Source: Akkermansiaceae bacterium (lineage in GTDB: Bacteria > Verrucomicrobiota > Verrucomicrobiia > Verrucomicrobiales > DEV007). From it: a stretch of DNA of 64,000 bases. Below, piece after piece: positions 1-8,331 of this stretch. How positions within the stretch are numbered: the first letter of the stretch is position 1; each line of letters starts with the position of its first letter. The translations under genes and the position numbers were made by a program. The stretch is taken from NCBI GenBank assembly GCA_024233005.1, contig JACKQE010000007.1, positions 1 to 64,000 of the forward strand, read 5' to 3'. The notes beneath the pieces were generated by a model. That model did no database searches. It was not told the DNA's origin and saw only the letters and a program-made list of their open reading frames with translations.

Positions 1-740
1 GCCTGGTAGAACTTCGGGGAAAGCGCCCTCGCGGTGTCATCGGAGACCCGGTTGGTCATGCCCAGGATCCAGTGAGTCTGGCCTGCTAGGGCATCCGCCG
101 CCGCGTGGCTGTAGCACGCGTTGAGAAAGATCAGCTCCGGGAACAAACCGAGAGCTTGCAGTTGAGCCGCCAAGCGGTCAGGAGCGACCGTGTGCTCCCG
201 CTTGGAGGCATCCAGAAAGCTCAGCGTGCCATCCGGATTGCCATGTCCAGAAAAGTGCAGAAATCGCGGCTGATGGAGATTCAGCAACTCGTCGAGCTGT
301 GCAGGGGTGGTTTCGATGACCACTTTGATCCGCCAGGAGTGCGGCTCCAGGGATTTCCAAATGGCCTCCGCCTCACCTTCCACGTCGAGACGGCGGGAGC
401 CGAGGGGATTCGCCGCCAAAATGAGCAAGTCCACCCTGCCTTTGGTCGCGTCCGGCGGCTCAGAGTTCTCTTTGGATGGAGAAGTGGGAGGGGTGAGTGT
501 GATTGCCCCGATCGCAGTGCCGCCGCCAACGGCCGTTACGTTCCCTTGCCCACCAATGATCGTCACGTTGTGGGAACATTGCTGGGTTGCCAATGCTGGC
601 GCTTCCCGCCCGGTCGCTCGGTGATACCTCTCCTGGAGTCCCTTGAGTCTTACGCTCTTCAGGGGGTCTGCTGAGGACCGGAGTTCCGCTTCCAACTGTC
701 GGATTTCCTGGAGCAAGGCAGCGGGATCTTCGATACTCAT
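1..740 (-). CDS. CHAT-domain (caspase-like) protease, C-terminus cut by the window edge
   Basis: Reading the minus strand from ATG at 740 gives at least 246 residues with no stop. A short N-terminal helix (about residues 8-24) is followed by a Gly-rich beta-type motif (about 58-83, ending GGGTAIGAITLT). A CHAT protease domain then begins with LLILAANP at about 105. The two catalytic residues of the family are visible: His166 in HFSGHG and Cys209 in LNACYS. CHAT proteases are caspase relatives that act as cleaving effectors in bacterial conflict systems and as separase-like enzymes. The gene is divergent from a NACHT-FGE gene with 80 bp between the starts, and a second NACHT-FGE gene follows, so an NLR-controlled effector role is inferred. 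No good Shine-Dalgarno precedes the start. Domain identity is secure. The full length, any C-terminal domain and the substrate are unknown. Confidence 0.85.
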   Translation of the reverse strand, partial: MSIEDPAALLQEIRQLEAELRSSADPLKSVRLKGLQERYHRATGREAPALATQQCSHNVTIIGGQGNVTAVGGGTAIGAITLTPPTSPSKENSEPPDATKGRVDLLILAANPLGSRRLDVEGEAEAIWKSLEPHSWRIKVVIETTPAQLDELLNLHQPRFLHFSGHGNPDGTLSFLDASKREHTVAPDRLAAQLQALGLFPELIFLNACYSHAAADALAGQTHWILGMTNRVSDDTARALSPKFYQ

Positions 741-786
741 GTCTCCACGATGCTATCCGAATCTTTCGTTCTGGCAAGCCTGCGAA

Positions 787-814
787 TTGACTGCCGGTCG
801 TGACCCGCTAGGAT
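787..814 (+). promoter_or_regulatory. Candidate sigma70-like promoter of the first NACHT-FGE gene, leaderless spacing
   Basis: TTGACT (787-792) and TAGGAT (809-814) are separated by 16 bp. The ATG of the NACHT gene lies at 821, only 6 bp after the -10 element, so a transcript starting 6-8 bp downstream would begin at or next to the start codon. No Shine-Dalgarno precedes that ATG, which fits a leaderless mRNA. Prediction by eye only. Confidence 0.4.
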
Positions 815-820
815 GAGACC

Positions 821-3568
821 ATGCAGGACGGACTTCCCGATATCAGCCAGTTTTCGCCGGAGCAGCGACAGGCCCTGATGGCCCAACTGGAAGCCATGAA
901 TGTGGCCTCTCTTCCAATTGCTGTAGCCACATCGCAGCTGCCCCAAGCAACTCAGGTGGTGGTAAACCAATCCATTGTCAACAATTTCGCGACGGCCAAC
1001 TTATCTGAGGAGGACGCGATCCATCTGGGTAATTATCTGCGAGCGTTGCGGGATCGCCTGCTTCCACTTGCCCTTGGAGACTTGGATATATGGCAGGCGG
1101 TGGACACCCAGTCAGGGCTGGATCTGCACGATTTGTTCACTGAGGGCAAGGTGGATTGGCGGCTGGAGTGCCTGCGGCGCCCCCGGGACGGCGTAATGGT
1201 CTGGACGGAGCCTGGTGATCCGGACAGGCAGAGAGCCATCTCCGACGCGGAAGCTAAGGCGAGAACCTATGAAGGCCCAGACGAACAGGATCTGGGAGAT
1301 TGGCTTCTCGATTACCGTCAAGTGTCCTCTTCCCGCTTTGCCGCCATCCATCCCCGTGCCGTGATCCTGGGAGCACCCGGATCGGGAAAGTCCTCCTTTC
1401 TCAATATGCTGGCGCTGTACCTCGCCGGTGAGCACTTGGCCGATTCTCAGCTTCATCTTGGCCTGCTCCCGGACTGGCGGGACGCCGGAGGGCCAATCTG
1501 GCTGCCTCTGATAGTAACTCTTCGGGAGTTTGCTGGGAGCCCTCTGTCGCTGTGGGATTTCCTCGTGGATCGGCTTCCTGCGGCATCGCGGGATGCCCAG
1601 AAAGCCACCCTGCACCGGGTGCTCTCCAAACAAGGGGCTTTGCTGCTTCTGGATGGCCTCGATGAGGTTCCCCAGTCGGGCCAATATCAGGCACGATTCC
1701 AGGATGCTATCATTGAGTTTCGCGCCGCCTTTCCCCGGGCGCGGGTCTTGGTGACGAGCCGGACCTATGCCTATGAGCGTGACGGCTGGGCGTTAAAGGG
1801 CTTCACCGCCGCACGGCTGCTCGACTTCGAGGCCTTGGAACGCAGCACCTTTCTCCGCCGATGGTTCAACCATGCCGCTCCCAAGCGGGGGTTGAGACCC
1901 GTCGAAGCAGAGACGCGCCGGGAACGGTTGGAGACCGCCATCGAGGGGCGCGAGCATCTGCGGCAGCTTGCGGAGAACCCCTTGCTGCTCACCCTCATTT
2001 GCCTGCATGATTTCCAGAGCCATGGCAAGGTGCCGGAAAACCGGGAAGAACTCTATGAAAAGAGCGTGGACCTGCTCCTGGAACTCTGGCAGCGGCCCAA
2101 ACTCATCGACCCGGCGAACCGGCAGCCCTACGCCCGGCTGGAAAACTATCTCGGAGTAACGCGCCAGGAACTGCAGAAAAAGTTGGAAGAACTGGCACTG
2201 AAATTCCACCGGAGGCAGGGCGCGGAAGGAGGGCTGGCGGACATTCCCGACGGGGAGCTTCTTCTGGCCCTGGATGAATTGGCGCGGGCCGCGCGGGGCC
2301 AGCGGCTGGAGGGAAACATTGCCGTGAGCTTAGACAGCATCCGGCACTACGTTGAGGACCGGGCAGGGATTCTGACCCACCATGGCTCTGTTTATCGCTT
2401 TGCCCACCGCACCTTCCAGGAGTATCTGGCGGCCCGGGCGCTCTCCGATCTGGGAGCCGCCAAGCTGCTGGCCCAAGTGCGGGAGGAGCCTCGCACTCTG
2501 TGGCGGGAAGTTTTTCTGCTGGCAGGGGCAAAGCTGAAAAAGGGCTCACTGGACTCCCTCTGGCGTCTGCTCGGAAAGACCGTACCGGAGTTGCCGGGCA
2601 ATCTGTCTTCGATTTCCGACACAGATTGGCGCATGGCGGCGCTGGCTGCGCGGCTCCTTTTAGAAGCCCAGGGACCGCTCACGGGACTCGATGCGGATGA
2701 CGATGCGGTACTGGACCGCGTGCGCCGCTGGCTCGTCGCCATGATCGCCTGCGAAGCTCTACCTCTGCTGGAAGAGCGCATTTCAGCCGCGATGGATCTG
2801 GGCTGGCTCGGTGATCCCCGTCCCGGAGTCGGTCTTGATCACGCCACCGGCTTGCCGGACATCCTCTGGGTGCCCATCTCCACGGGTGCGTTTGTGTTTC
2901 TGGGTAAGCCTGCGGAAATCGAGACGCCTTACGAGATCGGCGCCTATCCTGTGACGGTTGCCCAATACCAAGCCTTTGTGGCTGACGGAGGCTACTTGGA
3001 CAATCAGTGGTGGCGGGGGCAAGACCAGGGAATCGGGGCTTGGGATGGCTGTCGCTGGAGGGAGAATCATGCATACACTGAAGACTTTGGAAAAAGTTAT
3101 GAAGTCCCCAATCTGCCCCAGACGGGCATTATCTGGTACGAAGCCATGGCCTACTGTCAGTGGCTCGGAAAGAAGACGGGAAGATCCATCCGCCTGCCCA
3201 CCGAAAGAGAGTGGGAACGGGCTGCAGTGGGACCGGGCGGAACACCTCGCTTTTTGCCCTGGGGAGGATCGCCTGAGGATTCGGACGACGAGGTGTCGCG
3301 GAACTGCAATATCGGGCCCACCAAAATCGGACATCCGACTCCAGTGGGTTTGTTTCCCAGCGGAGATGCGCGGGAAGGTCCCTACCGGATTTCGGACCTC
3401 AGCGGCAATGCGTGGGAATGGACCTCCAGCTCGGAAGGGAGGGATGGCTGCGTACTGCGGGGCGGGTCTTTCGACCGTAATCGTAAGCTCGTGCACGCTT
3501 CCATCTGCCTCCACAACCAACCCGACGACGGTAACGGGAGCCTCGGGTTTCGGTTGGTGTCGTCGTGA
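821..3568 (+). CDS. NACHT NTPase with C-terminal FGE-sulfatase (CLec-like) domain, 915 aa
   Basis: STAND/NLR-like protein. The N-terminal 80 residues are a short helical region, a Val/Asn-rich stretch (about 44-56) and a helical segment (about 62-90) of the type that often precedes NACHT modules. Walker A is GAPGSGKS at 184-191 and Walker B is LLLLDGLDE at about 274-282, the NACHT form. A winged-helix/helical region follows to about 660. The C-terminal domain (about 683-915) is FGE-sulfatase-like, with RLPTEREWERAA (about 791), LSGNAWEWT (about 860) and RGGSF (about 880). The cysteines of true formylglycine-generating enzymes are missing after RGGSF, so it is probably a ligand-binding sensor. 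The gene is divergent from the CHAT protease and convergent with a second NACHT-FGE gene. Its last 109 bp match that gene in a variable-repeat-like pattern. Role in defence or self/non-self sensing is inferred. Confidence 0.9.
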   Translation: MQDGLPDISQFSPEQRQALMAQLEAMNVASLPIAVATSQLPQATQVVVNQSIVNNFATANLSEEDAIHLGNYLRALRDRLLPLALGDLDIWQAVDTQSGLDLHDLFTEGKVDWRLECLRRPRDGVMVWTEPGDPDRQRAISDAEAKARTYEGPDEQDLGDWLLDYRQVSSSRFAAIHPRAVILGAPGSGKSSFLNMLALYLAGEHLADSQLHLGLLPDWRDAGGPIWLPLIVTLREFAGSPLSLWDFLVDRLPAASRDAQKATLHRVLSKQGALLLLDGLDEVPQSGQYQARFQDAIIEFRAAFPRARVLVTSRTYAYERDGWALKGFTAARLLDFEALERSTFLRRWFNHAAPKRGLRPVEAETRRERLETAIEGREHLRQLAENPLLLTLICLHDFQSHGKVPENREELYEKSVDLLLELWQRPKLIDPANRQPYARLENYLGVTRQELQKKLEELALKFHRRQGAEGGLADIPDGELLLALDELARAARGQRLEGNIAVSLDSIRHYVEDRAGILTHHGSVYRFAHRTFQEYLAARALSDLGAAKLLAQVREEPRTLWREVFLLAGAKLKKGSLDSLWRLLGKTVPELPGNLSSISDTDWRMAALAARLLLEAQGPLTGLDADDDAVLDRVRRWLVAMIACEALPLLEERISAAMDLGWLGDPRPGVGLDHATGLPDILWVPISTGAFVFLGKPAEIETPYEIGAYPVTVAQYQAFVADGGYLDNQWWRGQDQGIGAWDGCRWRENHAYTEDFGKSYEVPNLPQTGIIWYEAMAYCQWLGKKTGRSIRLPTEREWERAAVGPGGTPRFLPWGGSPEDSDDEVSRNCNIGPTKIGHPTPVGLFPSGDAREGPYRISDLSGNAWEWTSSSEGRDGCVLRGGSFDRNRKLVHASICLHNQPDDGNGSLGFRLVSS
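3456..3564 (+). repeat. Copy 1 of a 109-bp variable-repeat-like segment (end of the first FGE domain)
   Basis: This stretch and the minus-strand segment 3688-3796 align over 109 bp with no indel: 85 identical and 24 different positions by hand count. Identity is complete in the first 13 bp, in a central 15-bp block (GTGCACGCTTCCATC) and in the final 22 bp. Differences fall in two patches that recode exposed residues of the CLec-like fold. Just outside both ends the genes stop matching. Template and reverse transcriptase are not in the window, so DGR origin is an inference. Confidence 0.6.
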
Positions 3569-3665
3569 GGGTTGGGTGAGGATTGTAGGTCCATCGCCTC
3601 CGAGGGTGCTCCCCCAGATCCCCAGTATTCAGTCATTCAGTAGTTCAAGTTCCAGTGCTCCGGTC

Positions 3666-6600
3666 CTAAGCTGTAGGAAAGAATGGGGACGACACCAACC
3701 GAAACCCGACGTCTCCGTTACGGACGTCGGGTAGGTCGTGATCGCGGATGGAAGCGTGCACGCTCCAGGGACTGACGTAGAACGACCCGCCCCGCAACAC
3801 GCGTGATCCCCCTCCTTTCTCGGCAGCGAAACCGCGAAAGTCATGATAGTTGGGAGTCCACTCGGAGCAGGTCCACTCCCAGACGTTGCCTGCCATGTCC
3901 TCAGCGCCGCACCAAGCCCGTCCGTGGGTGCCAAACAAGCCCACTGGACTGGGGTGCCCTATGCGGCTATCAGTCACATTGCAGCGGTCAGCCAGATCCT
4001 GCTTCTGGTATCCCCAGGGATTGCGGCGTCCCACCTTCCGTTCGTCAGGTCCCCTTGCCGCGAGCTCCCACTCCATTTCCGTGGGGAGCCGGACACCGGA
4101 GAGCAACGCCTCCCCGCAGCGTCCCCCCAGGTCGCGGAGCCATCGGCAAAAAGCCACCGCCTCGAAAAAGGAAACGCCAGTCATGGGGACGCTGGCCCGA
4201 CGATAAGGCGGAGGGTAGTCTTCACAGCCGGGCCCCGAGAGGGATTCCTCCTCCCGCCAAGCCCAGCCCTCCTCGGTCCACCACTGGCGGCCCTTTGGGG
4301 AGTAGCCTCCGGCACGGACAAAGGCACGGAACTGCGCTACGGTGACCGGAAAGACGGCCATCCGGTAGGGGACGGGGATCAGGCGACAGAGGAACGCGGG
4401 TTTTTCTTGATCCCAGGCACTGGGGTCGCTATCTGTCGCCCCCATGGTGAAGCCCTCCGGGGGAGGCTCGATAGGCTCACTCCAGAGAATGTCGGGGACT
4501 TCCGCGTCCTCCCGGGACGCTTTGCCTCCCCTGGTCCTCCTCACCCCTACTCCTGGGCGTTCGTCGCCCAAGGCAGCCAGGGCGCCGCCAATCCGATCGC
4601 GCTCAGTGGGCCTCAAACTCCTTTCAATGAGCCGATTCTCAAGGGCCTGATGTACCCGTCCCCAGAGATCGCCGCCGCTGCGGTAGTGTGCCCGATTGCC
4701 ATGCTCCGCGAGAATCTCGGCCGCGATGGCCAAGTGATGCCAATCGCAGCCGTCTGGACGGTCGTCCACGAGGACGCGCGCCAAGTGCTGGATGCCGGGT
4801 TCATTGGAAAGGCCGATGAGATGGCTCACGGCATAGAGAATCGGCTCGCGCCAGACCTCCTCCCAGGCCCGCCAGCCGGAACAGAGATCCCTGACGAGCA
4901 GTTCGCAGCTCTCGGCGCCAGACATCGCCTTGCGATTCTCGCGGCCATGCTGGACGAGCCACCAGCCCGCGAGGTATTCCCCGTACTGGCGATGGGGCAG
5001 CACCAGCGGCCCCTCAATCCCCCCGACCGAATCGAGCAGGCCGCCCTTTTCCCGGATGTAGCGCAGCATCTCCAGAGCCCAGTCGAGGGCGGGCTGGGGC
5101 ACGGTGGGATCGTCCGGCGCGGGCAGGTGGGCCAGGCTGGTCCCGAGATAGAGTCCCGCCAGGAGCCGCTCCAGCCGGGCGGCGGGCAGGTCAATCGTGG
5201 GAGCCTCGGCCTCGTGCTCCGTCTCCTCTACGGATCGTCCAAGTCGATCCTCGGCGAATTCCCGGGTCAGATGGAAAAGGAGCGCCCCTAGTTCCCGGCA
5301 TAGGGCTTCCCGGGTCACCTCGAGATTGGCGCCCTCCTCGCCAGGGCGCTTCATCAGGTCCTGAAACGAACTCGCGGCGGGCCCTCCAGTCTGACTCTCC
5401 AAGGGGTTCTGGCTGCGCCGTTCCTCCCAATCTCCCAACTGCAAGTCTATCAAGCGTGAGAGTAGCGCGGAGCGGCCGCGGGGCAGCTCCCTGTAATGTC
5501 CGTGGATCTCGCACATGGCCCGGAGGATGAGAGGAACCTCGGCGAGGTGGCCCAGGTCCGCGCGGCTGGGATCGGCGAGGGTCTTCTCCAGCACCTGGGT
5601 CCGCTGGTCGGCCGCCTCCGCCGGGAGCCGCCCGCAACGGGCCATCTCCTCATACCAATCCCGGATGAAGCGAGAGATCTCCTCCGGGTTGTAGCGGAGC
5701 AGCTCAAAAGTCTCCCACGGATCCTCATGAGTCTCGCGATCCCTCGGCTCGGCCCGTAGCACCCAGGGATGGGGCCCCTCATAGGAGCGGCTCCGGCAAG
5801 TTACGATGATCCGGGCCCTGGGATAGCGGCGAGCCAATGCCTGCAGGACTCGCGCCACGGCGGTGCGGAGCTCGCGGCCGGTGCTGACCTCATCGAGGCC
5901 ATCGCAGAGAAAGAGCATCCGCCCCTGCAACACTTCCACTCCCGGCCCTTGAAGGAGCGCCTCCCGCAAGTTCTCCGCCAAGGCCTCCCATGGTTTCGTG
6001 GCCCAGTTTTCCGCCAAGTAATCCCAAACGAGATCAGCCGTGAGCCGGCGCTCCCATCCAGCTCGACCGTACCAGTCCCGGCCGGCCAGCCAGGGTCCAA
6101 AACTCCGAAGGGAGAGCATCAGAGGAATGCCGCCATTTGAGGCGCCATTCTCCCCACCGAGGGCAAGACAACTCAGCGCCAGATGCCGCACGAGGAAGGT
6201 CTTTCCCAATCCGGGACCACCCGTGACCACGCAGCAGCGGTGCGGCAAGAGGAGATCCATCAGGGGACCGGGCGAATTGTGCTCCCACTCTGGAATCTCT
6301 CCCTTTGAGCGGAAACGCTGAGATCTAGCTTCGGAAGAAGCGGAGGAGGTAGTGACTCGCAGGGCCCGGCGATCTGTGTAGACGCTCCGCAGCTGGGGAA
6401 GTCGATGGCACGTTAGCGTAACCGCGTTGTCATGTTGGGCTTTGGGAGCCCCCAGCAGAGGAACTTCGTTGGTCCTTTCGACCTCCTCCAGCCAGGCGAC
6501 GAGGGTAGCCTCCCGCAGGGCTCCGTGATCCGACACCAGCTGCCGCACCCAAGTCACATTGATCGTTCCAATGGCGACTCCTCCGTCAATCCCGGTGATG

Positions 6601-6878
6601 TTGTCGTTGCCTGAAATGCGAATGTCCGCCGCATTGGACTGGTACCACACGGCCCGGAGCATGCAAATTGCTGCGTCCCTCGGTAATCCGGGACCGATAA
6701 TAGCCTTCGCGGATTGTCGGACCGACTCCGGAACTTCAGCCGATGCCAGCCATTCCAGGGCAACGTCCGCGCCCACCGTGTCCAGTTGCTCAAAGAATGT
6801 CTCAACCAAGTCCACGTGGGGAGCATGTCCTGAGCGACTGGGATTGTCGAGCGCGAATTCAGCCTCGGTAATCCGCAT
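3666..6878 (-). CDS. NACHT NTPase with C-terminal FGE-sulfatase (CLec-like) domain, 1070 aa
   Basis: Second STAND/NLR-like protein. Residues 1-80 form a helical domain that could be an effector-associated adaptor. Residues 84-109 are a Gly/Asn-rich beta motif (ITGIDGGVAIGTINVT) closely similar to one in the CHAT protease at 1-740. Walker A is GGPGLGKT at 220-227 and Walker B is LFLCDGLDE at about 322-330. A helical arm follows. An FGE-sulfatase-like domain occupies about 800-1070, with RLPTEMEWELAAR (about 930), DMAGNVWEWT (about 994) and RGGSF (about 1029). The formylglycine-enzyme cysteine pair is absent. The ATG at 6878 has no Shine-Dalgarno. The gene ends 97 bp from the convergent NACHT gene and has 8 extra C-terminal residues beyond the shared repeat. 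It probably works with the CHAT effector; trigger and output are unknown. Confidence 0.9.
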   Translation of the reverse strand: MRITEAEFALDNPSRSGHAPHVDLVETFFEQLDTVGADVALEWLASAEVPESVRQSAKAIIGPGLPRDAAICMLRAVWYQSNAADIRISGNDNITGIDGGVAIGTINVTWVRQLVSDHGALREATLVAWLEEVERTNEVPLLGAPKAQHDNAVTLTCHRLPQLRSVYTDRRALRVTTSSASSEARSQRFRSKGEIPEWEHNSPGPLMDLLLPHRCCVVTGGPGLGKTFLVRHLALSCLALGGENGASNGGIPLMLSLRSFGPWLAGRDWYGRAGWERRLTADLVWDYLAENWATKPWEALAENLREALLQGPGVEVLQGRMLFLCDGLDEVSTGRELRTAVARVLQALARRYPRARIIVTCRSRSYEGPHPWVLRAEPRDRETHEDPWETFELLRYNPEEISRFIRDWYEEMARCGRLPAEAADQRTQVLEKTLADPSRADLGHLAEVPLILRAMCEIHGHYRELPRGRSALLSRLIDLQLGDWEERRSQNPLESQTGGPAASSFQDLMKRPGEEGANLEVTREALCRELGALLFHLTREFAEDRLGRSVEETEHEAEAPTIDLPAARLERLLAGLYLGTSLAHLPAPDDPTVPQPALDWALEMLRYIREKGGLLDSVGGIEGPLVLPHRQYGEYLAGWWLVQHGRENRKAMSGAESCELLVRDLCSGWRAWEEVWREPILYAVSHLIGLSNEPGIQHLARVLVDDRPDGCDWHHLAIAAEILAEHGNRAHYRSGGDLWGRVHQALENRLIERSLRPTERDRIGGALAALGDERPGVGVRRTRGGKASREDAEVPDILWSEPIEPPPEGFTMGATDSDPSAWDQEKPAFLCRLIPVPYRMAVFPVTVAQFRAFVRAGGYSPKGRQWWTEEGWAWREEESLSGPGCEDYPPPYRRASVPMTGVSFFEAVAFCRWLRDLGGRCGEALLSGVRLPTEMEWELAARGPDERKVGRRNPWGYQKQDLADRCNVTDSRIGHPSPVGLFGTHGRAWCGAEDMAGNVWEWTCSEWTPNYHDFRGFAAEKGGGSRVLRGGSFYVSPWSVHASIRDHDLPDVRNGDVGFRLVSSPFFPTA
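3688..3796 (-). repeat. Copy 2 of the 109-bp variable-repeat-like segment (end of the second FGE domain)
   Basis: Minus-strand counterpart of 3456-3564, facing it tail to tail across 123 bp. Read on the minus strand it starts TGCGGGGCGGGTC and ends in the same A-free 22-bp run as copy 1. It encodes RGGSF..., VHASI and NGDVGFRLVSS. Conserved codons use the same wobble bases as copy 1, while upstream FGE codons for equivalent residues (for example RLPTE) use different synonyms. Copying between the two loci, or from a common template, is therefore more likely than ordinary paralogous divergence. Confidence 0.6.
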
Positions 6879-7282
6879 GCAACCAGTAAAAGATCACCGA
6901 CAGACGGAGACTCCACTCCGATCGACGGGCCGTGACGTGAAGAAAAGTGGCATCAGGTGCGCGCAACCTGAGACAATTGCGCCACTGGATCGGGAACAGA
7001 AGAATCAATTGCGAGCATTCCTCTTCCTCGACTTGGGACAGGCGCCTCTGGGCAAACCGTCGATTGCCCCAACGAACAAACATTTTGGTCGGCAATGTCG
7101 AAGTAATGAGCTCTCGCGGACATGCACGCATGAGTGCGGCTTAGCATAAAATTATGCAATTCCAAAATTCCGCTTATTTTCCGCTTAAATGAGTGCGTTT
7201 CTCAGCGTTTCCATGCGGATCGGTTCGGGGTCGCCATATCGAGATTCTTACATAATTCGCTTAAAATTAATGAGAACCGCTC
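6879..7282. other. Intergenic region upstream of the second NACHT gene, with a small inverted repeat
   Basis: About 400 bp between the NACHT start and tRNA-Leu with no convincing gene. Part of it (7140-7270) is AT-rich against the surroundings. An inverted repeat GCATAA-AA-TTATGC lies at 7144-7157, a possible operator, about 265 bp before the NACHT start. No clear promoter pair could be picked. Confidence 0.35.
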
Positions 7283-7366
7283 TGCCGCCAGTGGGACTCG
7301 AACCCACACTGAGTTTCCCCAAACGGATTTTAAGTCCGTTGCGTCTACCGGTTTCGCCATGGCGGC
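7283..7366 (-). tRNA. tRNA-Leu (anticodon UAA)
   Basis: Minus-strand cloverleaf of 84 nt. Acceptor arm GCCGCCA pairs with TGGCGGC, with discriminator A at 7283. The anticodon stem ACGGA/TCCGT carries loop CTTAAAA, giving anticodon TAA. A long variable arm, as expected for a class II tRNA such as Leu, precedes the T arm GTGGGTTCGAGTCCCAC. The 3' CCA is not encoded. It reads UUA codons, which are rare in this GC-rich genome. Confidence 0.95.
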
Positions 7367-7477
7367 TGGTGCTGCGTTCCTTGGATCGAACGAGGCACCA
7401 GTTTCGCAGCTTTGCCGGTCTGCTGCCAGAGGAAATTGCGGGCTTTGCAAAACCGCTGTGGAGACACTCTCCTCGGG

Positions 7478-8263
7478 TCAGATCCCGACGGCCTTGCGCC
7501 AGGTTGCCGCCATGAGCGCGTGACCGGCTGCCGTGGGGTGCACTCCGTCCCCCGCCCAATAGCCTGGCTCGACCTCCGGATGGGTGATCCGGGCATGGTC
7601 AAAGGCATCCTGGAAGGGCACCCAGATGGCTCCGGCCTCTTTGGCGACCCGTTCCGCCGCCGCGAGCCGGTCGGAAAATTCGGGGAACCAGCGCTCGTTC
7701 ACCGCCCCGCATTTCAGGACGAAGGGCTGGCACACCACCAACCGCACGCCCGGCAGTGTCTCCTTGGTGGCCTTGAGAAGGGCCGCGTAGCCGGTTTCGT
7801 ATTCGCCGGTGGTTCCGGCATAGTTTCCGTTCAGTTTGTGCCAAAGGTCGTTGACGCCAATGAGGATGCTGACAAGGGCGGGTTTGAGGTCGGTGCAGTC
7901 AGCCTTCCAGCGCTTCTCGAGGTCGGGAACCTTGTTGCCGGAGATGCCGCGGTTGTATACTTTCAGTGCCAACTCGGGATGTTCAGCCAACAACTGGGAG
8001 CCGATCAATCCGGCATAGCTGCGTCCGAAGGCGGCCGCATCATTCGCGGTGGTTTCCCGCTTCCGGTCCCGACCGGCATCGGTGATGGAATCGCCCTGGA
8101 ACAGGATGACATCCCCCTTCTTCAGCTCTACCGGTGATTTGCTGGTGTCGACGGGGGATGGAGTCGGTGGCGCGGGTTTTTTGTCGTCGGCTGCGCGGGT
8201 GGTGGAAAGCGCGACGAAGGCGGAGCCTCCCAAGGTAAGTGAAAGTGCGTGGCGGCGTTTCAT
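7478..8263 (-). CDS. Exported SGNH/GDSL-type hydrolase
   Basis: A 261-aa protein with an N-terminal signal (MKRRHAL then a hydrophobic stretch to about residue 25) and the SGNH blocks: FQGDSIT (block I, catalytic Ser), a glycine in NRGISGN (block II), IGVNDLW (block III, Asn) and GDGVHPT (block V, catalytic Asp and His). Members hydrolyse esters, often acetyl groups on sugars or lipids, outside the cytoplasm. The exact substrate cannot be read from the sequence. An esterase acting on acetylated polysaccharide would suit the sulfatase-rich context, but that is inference. It lies downstream of rnhB on the same strand with a 68-bp gap. Confidence 0.9.
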   Translation of the reverse strand: MKRRHALSLTLGGSAFVALSTTRAADDKKPAPPTPSPVDTSKSPVELKKGDVILFQGDSITDAGRDRKRETTANDAAAFGRSYAGLIGSQLLAEHPELALKVYNRGISGNKVPDLEKRWKADCTDLKPALVSILIGVNDLWHKLNGNYAGTTGEYETGYAALLKATKETLPGVRLVVCQPFVLKCGAVNERWFPEFSDRLAAAERVAKEAGAIWVPFQDAFDHARITHPEVEPGYWAGDGVHPTAAGHALMAATWRKAVGI

Positions 8264-8331
8264 GGGATGATCCTACGTGGGACCCGGGAGGGAATCAAAA
8301 GTTGTCTCGGGCCGACTTGCGCCATCCGCAT

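Noticed and set aside
3382..3934. Open frames on both strands across the junction of the two NACHT genes
   Set aside because: They are antisense or out-of-frame to the two FGE domains and show no protein family pattern of their own.
1..7000. DGR reverse transcriptase or template repeat close to the NACHT-FGE genes
   Set aside because: No reverse-transcriptase motif and no third copy of the repeat were seen anywhere in the window, so the DGR itself is not annotated.
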